Assembly: GCA_001466705.2 (NCBI GenBank)
Contig: LATX02000068.1
Location: 186,001-250,000, forward strand
Source of the DNA: Moniliophthora roreri
Taxonomy: Eukaryota > Basidiomycota > Agaricomycetes > Agaricales > Marasmiaceae
Direction of reading: 5' to 3'
DNA: 64,000 nucleotides
Each line of letters begins with the position of its first letter. Positions within the stretch are counted from its first letter, which is position 1. The notes under the pieces were generated by a model. It was not told the origin of the DNA, ran no database searches, and saw only the letters and a program-made list of their open reading frames with translations. Made by a program: the position numbers and the translations under genes. Positions 11,421-24,552 of this stretch are shown here, in pieces.

Positions 11421-13178
11421 ATGAGCAGCAGTCTTCTCGCACACAAGCGACAGCAGCAGCCAAAGTCGACCCCAATCCCTCCAGGTCTGCAAGCAAAGCT
11501 CGCTGCTCTTGCAAACAGACACAATCCCGATTCTCCAGTAGATCAAGCCACAAATGCTCTTCAGAATACCAACATCAATGACCCCTCATCTTCTTCGTCC
11601 TCCCCACATCCTTCTCTTCGTCCAGCAGCTTCATACCCTCCTCCAACTATAAATCCTGCTCGTCCAGGCAGAGGAGGTGTACCTGGGGGCGGTCTGGCTG
11701 CTCGTCGAGCAAAGCCTGCATTCAACGTCCGCGATATCAATCCAAATGTCATACCACCCACTGGTGCAAGTGGTGGTGCCTCAGCGGCGGGCCTCGGCGC
11801 CGGTAGACCTTTCCTACCCAATCAAGAACCTAAACGAGGCCCTCTAGCTGCTGCTTCATTTGGCAGCTCCTTCTCCAGCTTCTCAAAGATCGTGTATGTC
11901 ATAGCCATGTTCCTGAAATGTCTTATCTCTGACATCTGTTACCTCTTTTTTTTTTCTTCCTTTCTTTTTAAAATCCTGCAGTGATACAAATGGTGTCCTC
12001 AACTTTTCCGGCAAGGCCGTGCTTCATGCTTCGGGTGTCAACTTTTCAAATGGCGCAAGTTTTTCTATCAATATGAATCAGCTAGAGCTCCAGGATGAGC
12101 TTGGGAGAGGAAATTATGGCACTGTCAAAAAGGTTCTTCATAAACCAACAAACGTGGAGATGGCCATGAAGGTATGATACCTCCACGAGTGTCTATCCGC
12201 TTTGCTCACACTCGAGATCAGGAAATCCGTCTCGAACTTGAACAGTCAAAACTGAACGCCATTATCATGGAATTGGACATTCTTCATCGAGCGTCAGTCA
12301 GCTCCGAGAACATCGTTGAATTCTACGGTGCCTTCTTCATTGAAAGTTGCGTTTACTACTGCATGGAGTATATGGACGCGGGATCGTTAGACAAACTGGT
12401 CAATTATCCTCTTGGCGAAACGGCCAATGTTCCCAACGGTGACTCCGAGCAGGTCGAATGGAAAGGTGTGCCGGAGCAGGTACTAGCGAGAATATGTGGG
12501 TCGATGGTGAAGGGTTTGAAGTTCCTTAAAGACGAGCTGGGTGTCATTCATCGAGATGTCAAGCCGACGAACGTGCTCGTCAACAAGAAGGGCCAGATCA
12601 AGCTTTGCGATTTCGGCGTATCTGGTCAGCTTGAGAAAAGTTTAGCAAAGACAAATATTGGATGTCAGAGTTATATGGCTGTGCGTACCGGGTTCTTATC
12701 TTTCTCGAACAATCTCGCTGACCTTTCCATCTAGCCCGAGAGAATCAAGGGAGAGTCTCAGAACAATCTCGGTACCTACACTGTCTCCTCGGACGTCTGG
12801 TCGCTCGGCCTTTCGATCATTGAAATCGCCATAGGGTGCTACCCCTATCCGCCAGAATCCTATTCGAACGTATTTGCGCAACTCACTGCGATCGTGCACG
12901 ATGACCCGCCCGAGTTGCCGGATAGGTACTCAGAAGAAGCTAGGGACTGGGTAGCAAGGTGCCTTAACAAGCAGCCAGATGACCGAGCAACCTATGCGGA
13001 TTTGCTTGAACATCCTTTTGTCAAGTCAGATGAAGGGCGCGACGTCGACATGGTCACATGGGTGCAGGATTGTTTGAGGTTCAGGGAGGCGAAGCAGGCA
13101 GCTGCAAGCACTACCTCTGCTCCTGTCAGTGCTGCTGGTGGGAGAACTTTGAGTGCCCCCGTAGGCATCACAGATTAG
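11421..13178 (+). CDS. PBS2: MAP kinase kinase of the HOG stress pathway (Pbs2/Wis1 type)
   Basis: Dual-specificity kinase of about 520 aa, four exons. The N-terminus (MSSSLLAHKRQQQPKSTP) is Ser/Pro/Gly-rich. The kinase domain starts at LELQDELGRGNYGTVKKV (Gly loop) and is preceded by the GVNFSNGASFSINMNQ signature typical of Pbs2/Wis1. Catalytic Lys is in EMAMKEI, the catalytic loop is VIHRDVKPTNVLVN, and the magnesium motif is DFGVSG. The activation loop SLAKTNIGCQSYMAPERI holds the Ser and Thr phosphorylated by upstream MAPKKKs (S-x-A-K-T pattern of MAP2Ks). LGTYTVSSDVWSLG and the final lobe follow. It should phosphorylate a Hog1-type MAPK during osmotic stress. The ending is ...SAPVGITD. 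Confidence 0.93.
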
Positions 13179-14139
13179 AGGCAACGTGTCAGATATGGAG
13201 CACACACGAGTCCAGCTGTGTGACCATCGTAGCATTTGTGCTACCAGGTCCATCGTTTTTCTTCATTTTCTTGTAAACGCCGAGTGAAACCAAAGGGAGG
13301 ACTTCGAGGGGGAGAAATAAAGACAAACGCAGGACGATGAAGAATTCATTTCATTCTTGTGCTGGGATGAAAATGTACCACATCACGGGCTACATCCTCA
13401 TTGCGGAATGTACGACGTGGACCCATGCGATACCCTCCACGGTCTGCCCTGGCTGAATGCGCCAGGCGCACGCTTTTACACTTTTCTCCCTTCCGCGGTA
13501 GACCTTTCCCATTCTCCACACCTTATCTCGTTGCCGGCTTTACGAGATCAAGGACTCATGCTACCAATCTCGATGGGTTTGGACCTGGCTTTCCGACTCA
13601 TGTACATCGTAACCATTCAAATCTTAATCACGCGGTTGTCGTTCTTTCACTCGTCCCTTCTTATACTTGCAACCTTCTCGTCTCTTCATCCGTCTCCCAC
13701 ACCTAATAGACTCATCCAGAAACTCGACGACTCTTACCGACGGCCCTTCCTTCTGGTATTTCAATATGCAAATGTCAACCGAATTGAAGCTGTATACTGT
13801 AGTATTTGCGCCAAAATATCGTACGCACCATAGTTATTCATATTACTCTGTGGATTTCTCAAATGCACTGTTGTCACCAGCCCAAACGTTTACATTGTAT
13901 GCGTAAAATAGAATTTATTATCGTAGTGAGCATTATAGCGAAGCAGAATACACGGGATTGCTTTGTCTTTGATGACAACGCCCCATATTACTAGCACAGG
14001 TGTATTACTATCCACCGCATTAATAAACATCAAGGCTGGTTATGACACCTCATCTGTTCTCGGAAAGAACCCGTAAAATAACGCCCTACACTATTCACCG
14101 GCACCTTCCATATACCTCTCAACCTCGAAGTAAAGGACG
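13179..14139. other. Intergenic region without a supported gene
   Basis: 961 bp between PBS2 and the Zn2Cys6 gene. Overlapping frames of 100-158 codons are open in 13357-13833 but have no motif, no intron and no family resemblance. The region is probably the PBS2 3' UTR and the upstream region of the regulator. Confidence 0.45.
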
Positions 14140-17100
14140 ATGAGCGGCAGGACTGGCTCCGCGGGAGGCTTTCATACTTTTCCTCAACTCACAGTCCAAG
14201 AGAAAACTGATATAAAGCGAGTGAAAGGCCAGGTGAGTGATTCGCCCACCAATCCGCTCCCGCTGACTCTGGCATCAGATATCTTGTGCGGAATGCCGGA
14301 GGCTCAGTCAGTGGCTTACTTTGTAATATTTGTCCCCTGGTGACACTGCATTTTCCGACAGAGTTGAAATGCGACAAGAAATTGCCTTGTGGCTCTTGCA
14401 GTGAGTTTGGGTGTTCATACCGTTCACTGAATTCTGATGGCAGCTTTGTTAGTTCGTCGAGGTTGCGGTTCAATATGCCCAACGGGTAGCTATGCCATCC
14501 TCGTGCATTAAGCTTGACTGAAAGATTTCATAGGGACGTTAACCAATGCGTCGGGGAAGCGGTGCGTACGGTCAAGATTTATTTAGCTCGGTTTATTGAA
14601 TTGGCATACAGAATGATCGTGTCGGATACGACGGCATTGCATAAGAAAATTGAAGAAATGGGACAGCGGATACGACAACTAGAAGACGCATTGGCTATCT
14701 TCCAAGCCTCCGTGACGACTGAACGGCATCCCCTGCTACGAGACGAGCTACTCAAGATCAAGTTCCCTCCAGAGATTTCATCAAATCATTTGGATAATCC
14801 AGTGAAGACTGAAGCTCCACATATTGAATTGGTGGATGCTTTGGGAACATTGACGTTGGGAGAATATGGTGATGCAAGATATTTAGGGAGGTCAGCCGGA
14901 GCGGAGGTGCGTGATTGAGCAATTTGTATTCTGTTGGCCGACGCTCTTTCTTAGAGCCTCCTCTCTGCCGAAATGCTGGTCAACTATAGCGAAGACCACC
15001 CTTATAATCCTGAGGACGCCGCATCATATTCATTCGTGTCTAAAGAGATAGCGCAACTCTCCAATTCGTTTCCTTTTAGGAACGGCGCAATATGGGATGT
15101 ACACCTATGTCTTCAACGACTCATTGCGTTCCTTCCGCAAAAACTCCGTGCATGGTCACTCTGCGAAACTTTTTTCGCCCAGGGGTGTTGGATACCCAAG
15201 GTGATCTCAAGGGAAGAGCTTATTGACGATATTCTCAGTCCGGTGTATCGATATCAGGAGCAACAAGACGAGGAACAAGATTTTCCTATATCTGCACATC
15301 GGCTCGCTATTCTCTTCTTCATCTTTGCGCTTGGTGCGCTCGTAGACCTTACGATACCCCCGTACTCCGTTGAGGCGGAGAACAACTTTGAGCTCGGGAG
15401 AGCTTGCCTTTCACTGCGGTCGGTCTTTGGCTTACCAGAGATTGGCACAGTCCAGGCTCTGGCGTTGGCTGCCATCTATCACAATCATGGTGGTCCTCGG
15501 TATTCCGCTGAGACCGCATGGACTCTAATGTGCCTTTGTGCAAAGTTGACTCAAAGCGTGAGCAGTTGGGAATTTCCGACATAGATGATGACTCATTTCG
15601 TTAATCTTACAGCTGGGACTGCGTTAGTATCTATACTTCTTCGCATTACACATAGGTAATCAACCTTTGGACCAGATTCCGATAGCCCAAAGTGGCATTT
15701 GGATGAGAAAACGCTGCAGCGTCGTCGGACGCTCTTCTGGGAGATATACACTTTGGATACCTTCATTGTAAGTACAATCTAGCCATCCCGACCGGGATAT
15801 CTGATTTTGGAAATCATTGTACCAGAGCATCAGTCTCGGTCGACCGCCCTCAATAACGCTGTCCTACGTCGATTGTCAGTTTCCAAAGGAAGAGGAATTC
15901 TCTGACCCAGACCTGAAGCTACGTGATACATGTAAGGGCAAATCACTCATCGACCTTATTCGTTCATTCACCTCACGTATAGGCCAGCGCTGGGGGTGGA
16001 AATTCGCCAAAGAAGTCGCATCACAAGTCGCTGCATCAACGCTGCTACCACAAGTCCCCGATTACGACGTTATACTGGACCTTGACAAAAACGTGCGCCA
16101 GCATTGGGTGCCGCCAAGCATGGATCTCATGCGCGAGAGTATCGAAAACGATACAATCTCTCCACCTTGGGTGTATGCACGAGGCCAGATGTTGTCTGCC
16201 AATAGTCAGTGGCTTCCTTTACTATATTTATCCCCTGGTGACCCTGCATTCTCAACAGCTATGATGCATATCCATCGAAGCTTCTTCGTCCAAGCTATTC
16301 TTGACTATCCTATCAATCCTCTGTGTAGTCCCTATGCGCCGTCCTTCTTAGCGGCATATCGTTCGGCATCGATGACCATTCAGCTCGGTATTAGGTATTT
16401 CGCCAAGTATACAGAATTGCTGAGCAGATGGTGGGCAATATTCAATGGCTGTGAGCCTTCCTTACACCTCCAGAAGAAGTCGATACTGAATTAGTATGTT
16501 AGTATTCTCTGCGGGGGTGATCGTAGGCTCCATTGTCACAAGATGCCCGACATGCACTATGGCTCCAAAAGCATTCGACGAGCTCGGTATGACAGTGAAG
16601 ATATTTGAGCTGATGGCATCTCAATCCATGAGAACTCGTGCCGCCTATGTGCGTACTAACTCGGATGGTCTTCTCTGTAGGTCTGATACTGGTTACAGGC
16701 CATCTTGAAGAAGCTTCATGATAAAGCAACACGCATCTTTTCTCAGTCACAAACAACCGATCAAAGTGTCTCTTCGCCCAGTTCCGATGATTTTAACGAT
16801 TCCGAGGACGAGCTTGAGATTTTCGCAGGGCATACGAAAGTTCGAATGAGTAAATTCATCTCGTCTATGGGACGGAGGCGCAAAAGAGGGATGGGTCCTG
16901 ATAGGGGTAATAGAGCAGACTCATTAGGAGGAGGCTCTGGATCAGAAGGTTATTCATCAGGAGGAACCATGGGGACAACCGAACTTGGACATCCTTTGAC
17001 ATCTTCACCCTCGCCGCAAGATGAAATCTCGGCTGCTTATGGGGAAAATCCATTCACTCAGTCAATGTTTGCGACAACGATTCCCGGTTCGGGAAGCATT

Positions 17101-17280
17101 ACATTTGCTGATTATAATGCCCAGGGGGCTGACTTTGAAGGTATGGACTGGACAATGCCAGAGACCTCGTCCATGTCCATGGCTGGCGAGTCTGGAATGG
17201 ATGCGCAGTGGCTTAGCTTCATGCAGAACGAGGGTATCTTGGATGACAACGGTAACTTGAACACGAACTCCTTGACCTAA
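14140..17280 (+). CDS. Zn2Cys6 fungal transcription factor with fungal-specific regulatory domain
   Basis: About 850 aa, roughly ten exons. The zinc cluster becomes visible only after splicing several tiny exons: ISCAECRRLKLKCDKK, then LPCGSCIRRGCGSICPTG, giving all six zinc-binding cysteines. Next come the linker GTLTNASGKR and a dimerising coiled coil (ALHKKIEEMGQRIRQLEDAL). The middle is the fungal transcription factor domain (LGRACLSLRSVFGLPEIGTV, WTLMCLCAKL, RRTLFWEIYTLDTF, SLGRPPSITLSYVDCQFP). The C-terminus is Ser/Gly-rich with acidic patches (SSDDFNDSEDELEIFAG) and ends ...NLNTNSLT. It binds DNA in the nucleus. Its target genes cannot be inferred, because its neighbours are housekeeping genes. 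Confidence 0.88.
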
Positions 17281-17615
17281 CTATTCCTTACAGTAAATGT
17301 CGTATGATCTATTGTTGAGGTGTAGTGCGATTGTGCTGGGCCAGACTGTATGTCGATTACTGATTGTACTGTCAACTTGCATCTTTCTCTCTCCTTTTGG
17401 CGTAGTATTTGAATAGTCAGCTTGTACTTTCTATTAGACCTGGTGTGAAGAGTACGTATTAGGTCGAGAATGACTGATTGACTCATCAGTTCAATTGACT
17501 CATCAGCTCATCGATAAAAAAAAAAAGCAGCCCGGCAACTCTCGCCTAAAGTGCTTTACAATCTCCTGCCAGAGTCGGGTCATCTTTCTTCCTCAGGACT
17601 TTCTTGTCCCCAAGG
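17281..17615. other. Intergenic spacer
   Basis: 335 bp with no gene. It contains a short A run near 17516-17526. Confidence 0.5.
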
Positions 17616-20600
17616 ATGTCTTTCGCTCCTCACGATAGTCGGTATCACATTGATTTTTATCTCCTGCAACTGCTGATGTCTTGACTTCAGTCTCTGCACC
17701 CTTCGATTTTCCGAAGGAGGAAGAAAAAGTTATTGCGTTCTGGAAGGAGATCGACGCGTTCAGAACTAGTGTCAAACTTTCAGAGGGCCGACCAGAATAT
17801 TCTTTCTACGATGGTCCACCCTTTGCAACTGGTCTGCCTCATTACGGACATTTATTAGCGGGAACTATTAAGGTGAGTCGTATGCGAATGATTCCTCTAT
17901 ATGAATCTCGTATTCAATCTTATGCAGGACATCGTCACCCGACATGCACATGTCAGCGGACACCATGTTACCCGAAGATTCGGATGGGATACCCATGGTT
18001 TACCAGTAGAACATGAAATTGACAAACGTCTCGGAATAACTGGAAAAGCAGATGTGATGGCCATGGGCATCGACAAGTACAACGCAGAATGTCGAGCGAT
18101 TGTTATGCGATACGCTGACGAGTGGCGGAGTACAGTTGAACGGATGGGGCGATGGATCGATTTCGACAATGACTATAAAACACTCAATCCAACTTTCATG
18201 GAATCGTGCTGGTGGGCTTTCAGTGAACTATACAAGAAAGGCATGGTTTATCGAGGACTACGAGTCATGCCCTATTCTACCGGATGCACAACCCCAGTTT
18301 CCAATTTTGAGGCCGGATTGAGTTATCGCGATGTCAGTGACCCTGCTAGTACGTCTATCGCTATAACTCAGAACGTTGGACATACGAACGCTAATATCTG
18401 TTTGGATAGTCACCGTCGCCTTCCCATTGGTGGATGACCCAAAAACGTCTTTGCTCGCATGGACTACTACACCTTGGACTTTGCCAGCTAATCTTGCCCT
18501 CTGCGCCCATCCCGATTACACATATCTCAAGATCTATGACGAAGAAAAGGACCAAAACTTCATCATCCACGAAAATCTACTCACCACTCTATACAAAGAC
18601 CCCAAGAAAGCCAAGTTTAAGAAAGTTGGGCAATTTACTGGTTCTGATATGAAGGGATGGCGTTATGTGCCAGTATTTGAATATTTCACCGAACAGGTGA
18701 AGAATGAATACTCTCTCGTGGAGTTGTGATCTGATAAAGTCTGAACAGTTTGAAGACAAAGCGTTCAGAGTCTTGAATGACACTTACGTTACGGCTGAAG
18801 ACGGTACCGGTATCGTCCACCAAGCCCCCGCTTTTGGTGAAGACGATCATCGCGTTGCCATTGCCCATGGTATACTGTCCGAGGAGGATATGCCACCTTG
18901 CCCTATCGACGATGCAGGTCACTTCACGAAGGAGGTCACAGACTTTGCGGGCGAATACATCAAGGTGTGTTCACCGTTCCTTACTTATTGATGGTACTGG
19001 AATTGGCGTCCAGACGGCAGATAGCAAGATTCAGAAGGTTCTGAAAGCCAAAGGCCGTCTCATTACCCAGTCTACTCTAAAACACAGCTATCCATTCTGC
19101 TGGAGATCTGGAACACCACTCATTTACCGTGCTGTCCCAGCCTGGTTCGTTCGGGTGACACCGGTTATTGATCAACTGGTAAAGAACAACGCCGAGACTC
19201 TTTGGTACGCGATTAGAATCATTCCCATACTTACAAAACCTCTGAGGTTTGATCCTGTAGGGTACCACAATACGTGGGTGATAACCGGTTTGGGAATTGG
19301 CTTGCTTCTGCTCGTGACTGGAACGTCTCGAGAAACCGTTACTGGGGTACGCCTCTCCCTCTATGGGTGAGCGATGATTATGAAGAGGTCCCTTCTATTT
19401 TTCATACCAGCTGTTACATCGACTGACTCTGTTGTCACAGGTCGTGGCCATCGGTTCTATTGCAGAACTCGAGAAATTATCTGGTGTCACGGGCATCACT
19501 GACTTGCACCGAGATAAGATTGACCACATCACTATTCCTTCATCGAAGGGCAAAGGACAATTGAAGCGAGTGGAGGAAGTCTTTGATTGTTGGTTTGAAT
19601 CTGGAAGGTGGGTATTTTTGTCCTCTAGAACGCTATGGACCTAAAGTGCCATATCAGCATGCCCTATGCACATATCCATTACCCCTTCGAAAACAAAGAA
19701 CTTTTCGAAAAGTCTTTCCCTGCCGACTTCGTTTCTGAAGGAATGGACCAAACTCGAGGATGGTTCTACACCCTACTTGTGCTATCTACACATCTCTTCG
19801 GGACGGCACCATGGAAAAACTTGATTGTGACCGGTCTCGTCCTGGCGGAAGATGGAAAGAAAATGAGCAAGAGTCTTAAAAACTATCCTGATCCCAACTT
19901 GATCATACACCAGTACGGTGCCGACGCGACAAGGTAATCCTTGACATTTTGAGTCAACCGTCGGTTGCTAAATTCAGTACACAGAATGTTCTTGGTCAAC
20001 TCCCCCATTGTTCGCGGAGATAATCTTCGTTTCCGCGAGGCAGGCGTGCGGGAGGTAATTTCTCGTGTGCTACTTCCGTGGCTCAACTCGTTCCGATTTT
20101 TCTTGGGACAAGCCGCCTTGCTCAAGAAAACGACGGGGTACGAGTTCAAATATAATGCTCATGCAGATGTCTCAAAGAACGTTATGGACCGCTGGATTCT
20201 CGCTCGTTGCCAGTCATTGATCAAACTAGTAACGGAAGAGATGGCCGCTTACCGATTATACACTATCATACCCCGTCTCCTCGAGTTGGTCGATGAACTC
20301 ACCAACTGGTACATTCGATTCAATCGTAAACGACTGAAAGGAGAGGATGGATTGGAAGACACGGTTTCTGCCCTCAACACCTTATTCGAAACCCTCTTCA
20401 CCCTTTGCCGAACAATGGTGCGGTTTCTCGAGCCAGATCTACATCTGTTATCTAACAAATACCTAAAAGTCTTCCTATACACCTTTCCTGACGGAAAATC
20501 TGTATCAAGGCCTACGACCATTTATCCCAGAGGATCCCAAAGCCGGTGACACGCGTTCAGTACACTTCCTCAGCTTCCCGGACGTGAAGGAAGAGTACTT

Positions 20601-21425
20601 CGACGCTGATATTGAGAGACAAGTTTCGCGCATGCAAAGCGTCATCGAACTCTCAAGAAACATCCGCGAGAAGAACAACCTCTCACTCAAGGTCGGTCAA
20701 TGTGCAAGTCAGCTAAATGTATCGCTGACCTACTTTCGTAGACTCCTCTGAAAGAGCTTTTGGTCTTCCACCAGGACGGGCAATACCTGGCGGACATCAG
20801 ACCTTTACAAAGATACATCGAATCAGAGCTCAACGTGCGCGATATCGTCTTCCTATCAGATGAGAATCAAGCCGGTGTCCGTTACCGTGCAGTCGCTGAT
20901 TGGGGTGTTCTCGGTCGCAAACTCCGTAAAGACCTTGGTCGTGTCAAGAACGCTCTCCCCAACATATCAAGCGGCGAGGTGAAGCAATATCTCACCACTG
21001 GCAAGATCACTGTAGACGGAATTCCCCTCGTGGAAGGCGACTTGACCGTCCAGCGTTATCTCGAGGTCGACGGCAAACAGTACGGGACGCACACAGATAA
21101 CGACGTTGTCGTTCGATTAGATATCCAGATACATCTAGAGCTTCAGGGAGAGTGGTTGGCACGAGAGCTAATAAATCGAGTCCAGAAATTACGGAAGAAG
21201 GCTGGCCTTCAGGCAACAGACGATGTGGAAGTCTATTATACCTTCGAGGCCAACACTGGTTCCGAGCTACTTCAAGCAATGCAGGAGCACACGGATCTCA
21301 TTCGTAAGACGGTTGGGACTACGCCTCTTTCGGAGAACGAGCGGAAGGCAAGTGGTATTGAGCTCATTAGAGAGGAGCAGGAGGTTTCTGATATGAGGTT
21401 TTACTTGACACTGGTCAAAGCCTAG
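17616..21425 (+). CDS. ILS1: Cytosolic isoleucyl-tRNA synthetase
   Basis: Charges tRNA-Ile. The product is about 1,090 aa, the usual eukaryotic cytosolic length. The start is a short exon (MSFAPHD) followed by an intron (GTCGGT...CTTCAG) into [14 protein letters not shown]. Class I motifs: a HIGH-type [28 protein letters not shown], the editing (CP1) region with [13 protein letters not shown] and [43 protein letters not shown], the KMSKS loop ([16 protein letters not shown]), the anticodon-binding region ([27 protein letters not shown]) and the eukaryotic C-terminal extension ending ...YLTLVKA. About ten short introns were placed by motif continuity, and I see no disruption. It converges on SNU23 with about 100 bp between stops. 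Confidence 0.95.
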
Positions 21426-21527
21426 ATGGAGTAGGACGTATGGAAAAGGTAACAAAGGTGTATATGTGTACAAATACTGCTACAGCCATATAGTACAGAT
21501 GTATACTGATAGAATGCGTTTTTGTTT

Positions 21528-22308
21528 TCACTTCTTGGAAGATCCAAAACCAGCGAAACCCATCATCTGAGCCATCTCATTATTCTCAGCAGAGTCCGCG
21601 AGTTCATTGACCAAGGCCTTCTCCTTGTCAGCTTTCTTCTGGGCCTTCTTCTGTTCACGAAGTGTCTGTTCCTTTTCTTTGATCTGAGCAAGTCTTTTGT
21701 CGAAATCATAAGCCTTCGCCGACGATGACTCTTTTGTTCTCTCTCTGAGTAGGGCTATCCTTGCGCGCACTTGCTCAAGAGTAGAGCGCTCCAGTTTAGT
21801 TGTTTGTCCGATCGCCCTCAGATCTAGTAATGCCGCAAATCATCAGATTTGTGTCCAAATGAGGCGAGGGGGAATACACTCACGAGCTCTACTGTTTATA
21901 TGGTCGAGATAGCCGGTTGTATCTTTGTATGTTCGATTGCAAGTTTCGCAATAAAAGCCAGGCTGTCCAGGACCTCTTCCACCAGGATTCTGAACAACCA
22001 TAGTTTTACCAAGGTTCTTGTCGAGCTCCAGAGGACCTTCACGTTGCTTCATGAGCTGAGTGGGCTTCGGAAGATCATCTCTTTTAGGTCCCTTTCTTGG
22101 TCTCTTGCCTAGCAGAACAGGTTAACTTTAGCCCTTGTACATCACACTGTTACGCACCTTGCTTCAACCGTTCTTCATTCTCTTGCATGCGCTCCTTTTC
22201 CTCTAAATCACGTTTCCGTGCTTTTTCAGCATATTCTTCCTTGTCCCATTTCTTCCTGAAATCGGTATCGGCAGCTTTGGTACCATACGCGCCCGCTTTT
22301 TCTGCCAT
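21528..22308 (-). CDS. SNU23: U4/U6.U5 tri-snRNP protein Snu23 (ZMAT2 family)
   Basis: Splicing factor of about 210-215 aa. I prefer the start MAEKAGAYGTKAADTDFRKK at 22308, because ZMAT2/Snu23 proteins begin close to the FRKKWDKEEY motif. An in-frame ATG at 22344 is the alternative. Then follow a basic coil (KARKRDLEEKERMQENEERL), PGFYCETCNRTYKDTTGYLD and HINSRAH, a U1-type C2H2 zinc finger whose last His is restored by splicing, then LERSTLEQVRARIALLRER and a Lys/Glu-rich tail ending MMGFAGFGSSKK. It joins the spliceosome B complex with Prp38 and MFAP1/Spp381 in other fungi. It is head-to-head with ERD1. Confidence 0.9.
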
Positions 22309-22389
22309 GATGGAGGTGCTGAAAAGAGATGGGGTATCCGACACGTGGGCGTGCTCGCGAACTCATTCCACCATCCCGCCAGTTTCAAA
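22309..22389. promoter_or_regulatory. 81-bp divergent intergenic region (SNU23 / ERD1)
   Basis: Two start codons face away from each other across 81 bp. The region is a bidirectional promoter candidate without an evident TATA box. Confidence 0.5.
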
Positions 22390-23972
22390 ATGAGTGAGCC
22401 TAACTACGACAACCAGATCCCATATTCCGTGTTCTTTCCCCTCCCATATCGCGTACTCTTTCTGGTCGGCCTGGGTGTAGTGGGATGGGCAACAAATTTG
22501 CATGGTCTCGACATGCTCGATGTCGATGCACATGCGGTTCTGGAACTTCGTTCCAACGACTATTTTTCTCTTCCCAGAGCGTCGCCGAGACAAAGACACG
22601 ACTCTTTCAGGACGTTTCAAACGGATTCATCACTCCATTACAAAAATGTATATCGAATAGCAGCTGGATATTGTCTATGGGTGTCGGCGACATGGCTCAT
22701 TTATGCGTATTGCACCCAAGGAGACCCCTCGCTCGCCGATTCATATGGATATTTACCGGGAATTGCGACACTTTTCACAATCTTCATCCTTCTCTGTCCG
22801 TTCCATATATTCTACAGACATGAACGCGACAAGTTCCTACAGTATGTCTTATTTTCCTTTCCTTTCACGCGGGTTTGACATGTCTGACAAGCACCTGCTC
22901 AGTGGGCTTCGCCGCTGTCTATTCATAACTATGAATAGTCCAGTATATTTTGCAGACGTTGTATTCGCAGATATTTTTACTTCGTTTGCAAAGGTCTTAG
23001 GGGATGTGTTGCTATCACTTCGCATGCTTCTCCCAGGAAATAGCATGCTTATTGCACCAGTTGACCATGGTTTAACTCGGTGGGTGGCACCAACTATCAT
23101 GAGGTACGCTGTTCTTATTTTCTTTGCGGTGACATGTATCTGACTGACAGCAAGTCTTCCGTATCTCGTGCGTTTCCGGCAATGCATTGTGGAATGGTCA
23201 TCCCAAGATAACGAAAGCAACCGTCCACTATTCAATGCTATCAAGTATGCGACAGCCTTCCCTGTCATATATCTCTCTGCTGCACAGAGGATTGTGGAAT
23301 CAGATATATTGAAGGACAAGGGTAGCGAAGCTGCTGGTGAAGCTTGGCATGGAGAACATCCTCTGTTCAGGTTATGGTGAGTTCAATTACGGGGTTTCTC
23401 GGTATATGCACGTATGAAGAATCTATAGGCTCTTATCTGCGGCAGTCAACTCTTTGTATTCGTACTGGTGGGATGTCACGAATGATTGGGGACTGGATTT
23501 ATTAAGACCCAAGAACGAGACGTCCGCGGAAAGAGTATTACCGCGACGACTCGTCCTCCCGCATCTCCACTCAGGGACCTCCCTACTCAGAACGGATCAA
23601 GTTGACAATCACATCCCAGGAAACGGTTTCTCCCATACTACATACCAGCGTGAACGATATCCCTATGGACTTCGTCAGACGCTTCTTTATCCGCTACCCG
23701 TTTATCCCCTGATGATCTTTCTCAATTTTGTCCTGCGCATGACCTGGTCCATCAAATTATCTGTTCACCTGCATTCAAAATCAGACGAAAGTATCGCCCT
23801 CTTCATGGTAGAGGTTGCAGAGATTTTTCGTAGGTGGATGTGGGTTTTCCTCCGTGTGGAATGGGAAGCGACAAAGAAGATGACGGAAGGGTCGGGTCGA
23901 CCAAAGTATGAGGGCAATACTACTGGCGACGAACCCGACTACGAGTTGATTCCCACACCCGGTGCGGACTAG
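22390..23972 (+). CDS. ERD1: EXS-domain Golgi membrane protein Erd1-like
   Basis: Multi-pass membrane protein of about 465 aa, four exons. The start MSEPNYDNQIPYSVFFPLPY leads into a first hydrophobic segment (VLFLVGLGVVGW). Further segments are IAAGYCLWVSATWLIYAYC and ATLFTIFILLCPFHIFY, then the EXS signature: FADVVFADIFTSFAKVLGDV, LPYLVRFRQCIVEW, NAIKYATAFPVIYLSA, LLSAAVNSLYSYWWDVTNDW. The C-terminus has MIFLNFVLRMTWSIKL and EIFRRWMWVFLRVEWE. The EXS domain without an SPX domain is the Erd1 layout. Yeast Erd1 is a Golgi protein needed for ER-protein retention, glycosylation and phosphate recycling from the Golgi. The stop follows ...YELIPTPGAD. Confidence 0.85.
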
Positions 23973-24552
23973 CGTAGTTGCCGCTCTAGGTCCGGAATAT
24001 ATGTGTTTGGCCAAGGGCTTATACCCATGTCAGTGTAGATTTCGTGGTGAGCGTTTTTATTGTTACTCCACTCTTTGCACTCGTTCAACCTCCGCATGAG
24101 CAGATATAATTAGATTAGTGATGATTCTTGACGTTGAAAAAGGCATAGCGATTAAACCCTATCTGTTCCGACGAATGATGAGAGCTTGCGAAGACAGGTG
24201 TAATCAGAAGGTCTACTTGCCGACCGGCTTCAACTTACTCCTGCATCCACCCTAAAGTGGGACATGTCGGATGGTAAGAAAGACCATTTCGGGTACTCGC
24301 AGCTTTTCGGTGGCAGGTACCGCGGCTGGGTCTTCGCGGAAACGACCACGTGTGCAGTGCCCGTGAACACTTGGCCACTTGCAGATCGTCCAATGACCGC
24401 CTTTGACATACGCTACTTGCAACGCAGTCATCTGATATCGGCGCAGATTTATCCCTCCTCAGCTATATAAGCTGTGTCTGTGAAACAACTCTCTACAATT
24501 CTTACCAGCAACTCCTCATTTCTGAAACCACTTTCAGTCTCATACATTTATC
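23973..24552. other. Intergenic region, promoter side of formate dehydrogenase
   Basis: 580 bp without a supported gene. It contains a TATA-like box (24464-24470) close to the formate dehydrogenase start. Confidence 0.5.
24464..24470 (+). promoter_or_regulatory. TATA-like box of the formate dehydrogenase gene
   Basis: TATATAA lies 83 bp upstream of the ATG, followed by CT/CA-rich sequence. This is the clearest TATA box in the window and fits a strongly inducible enzyme gene. Transcription start sites were not determined. Confidence 0.5.

Noticed and set aside
11561..11821. Pro/Gly-rich minus-strand frame
   Set aside because: Shadow of the low-complexity PBS2 N-terminus.
13357..13833. 158-codon open frame between PBS2 and the Zn2Cys6 gene
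   Set aside because: No motif, no splice support, and other frames in the same stretch are also open. Composition gives no reason to call it coding.
16105..17280. Separate genes suggested by breaks in the frame of the Zn2Cys6 gene
   Set aside because: The breaks coincide with short GT-AG introns and the fungal transcription factor domain continues across them.
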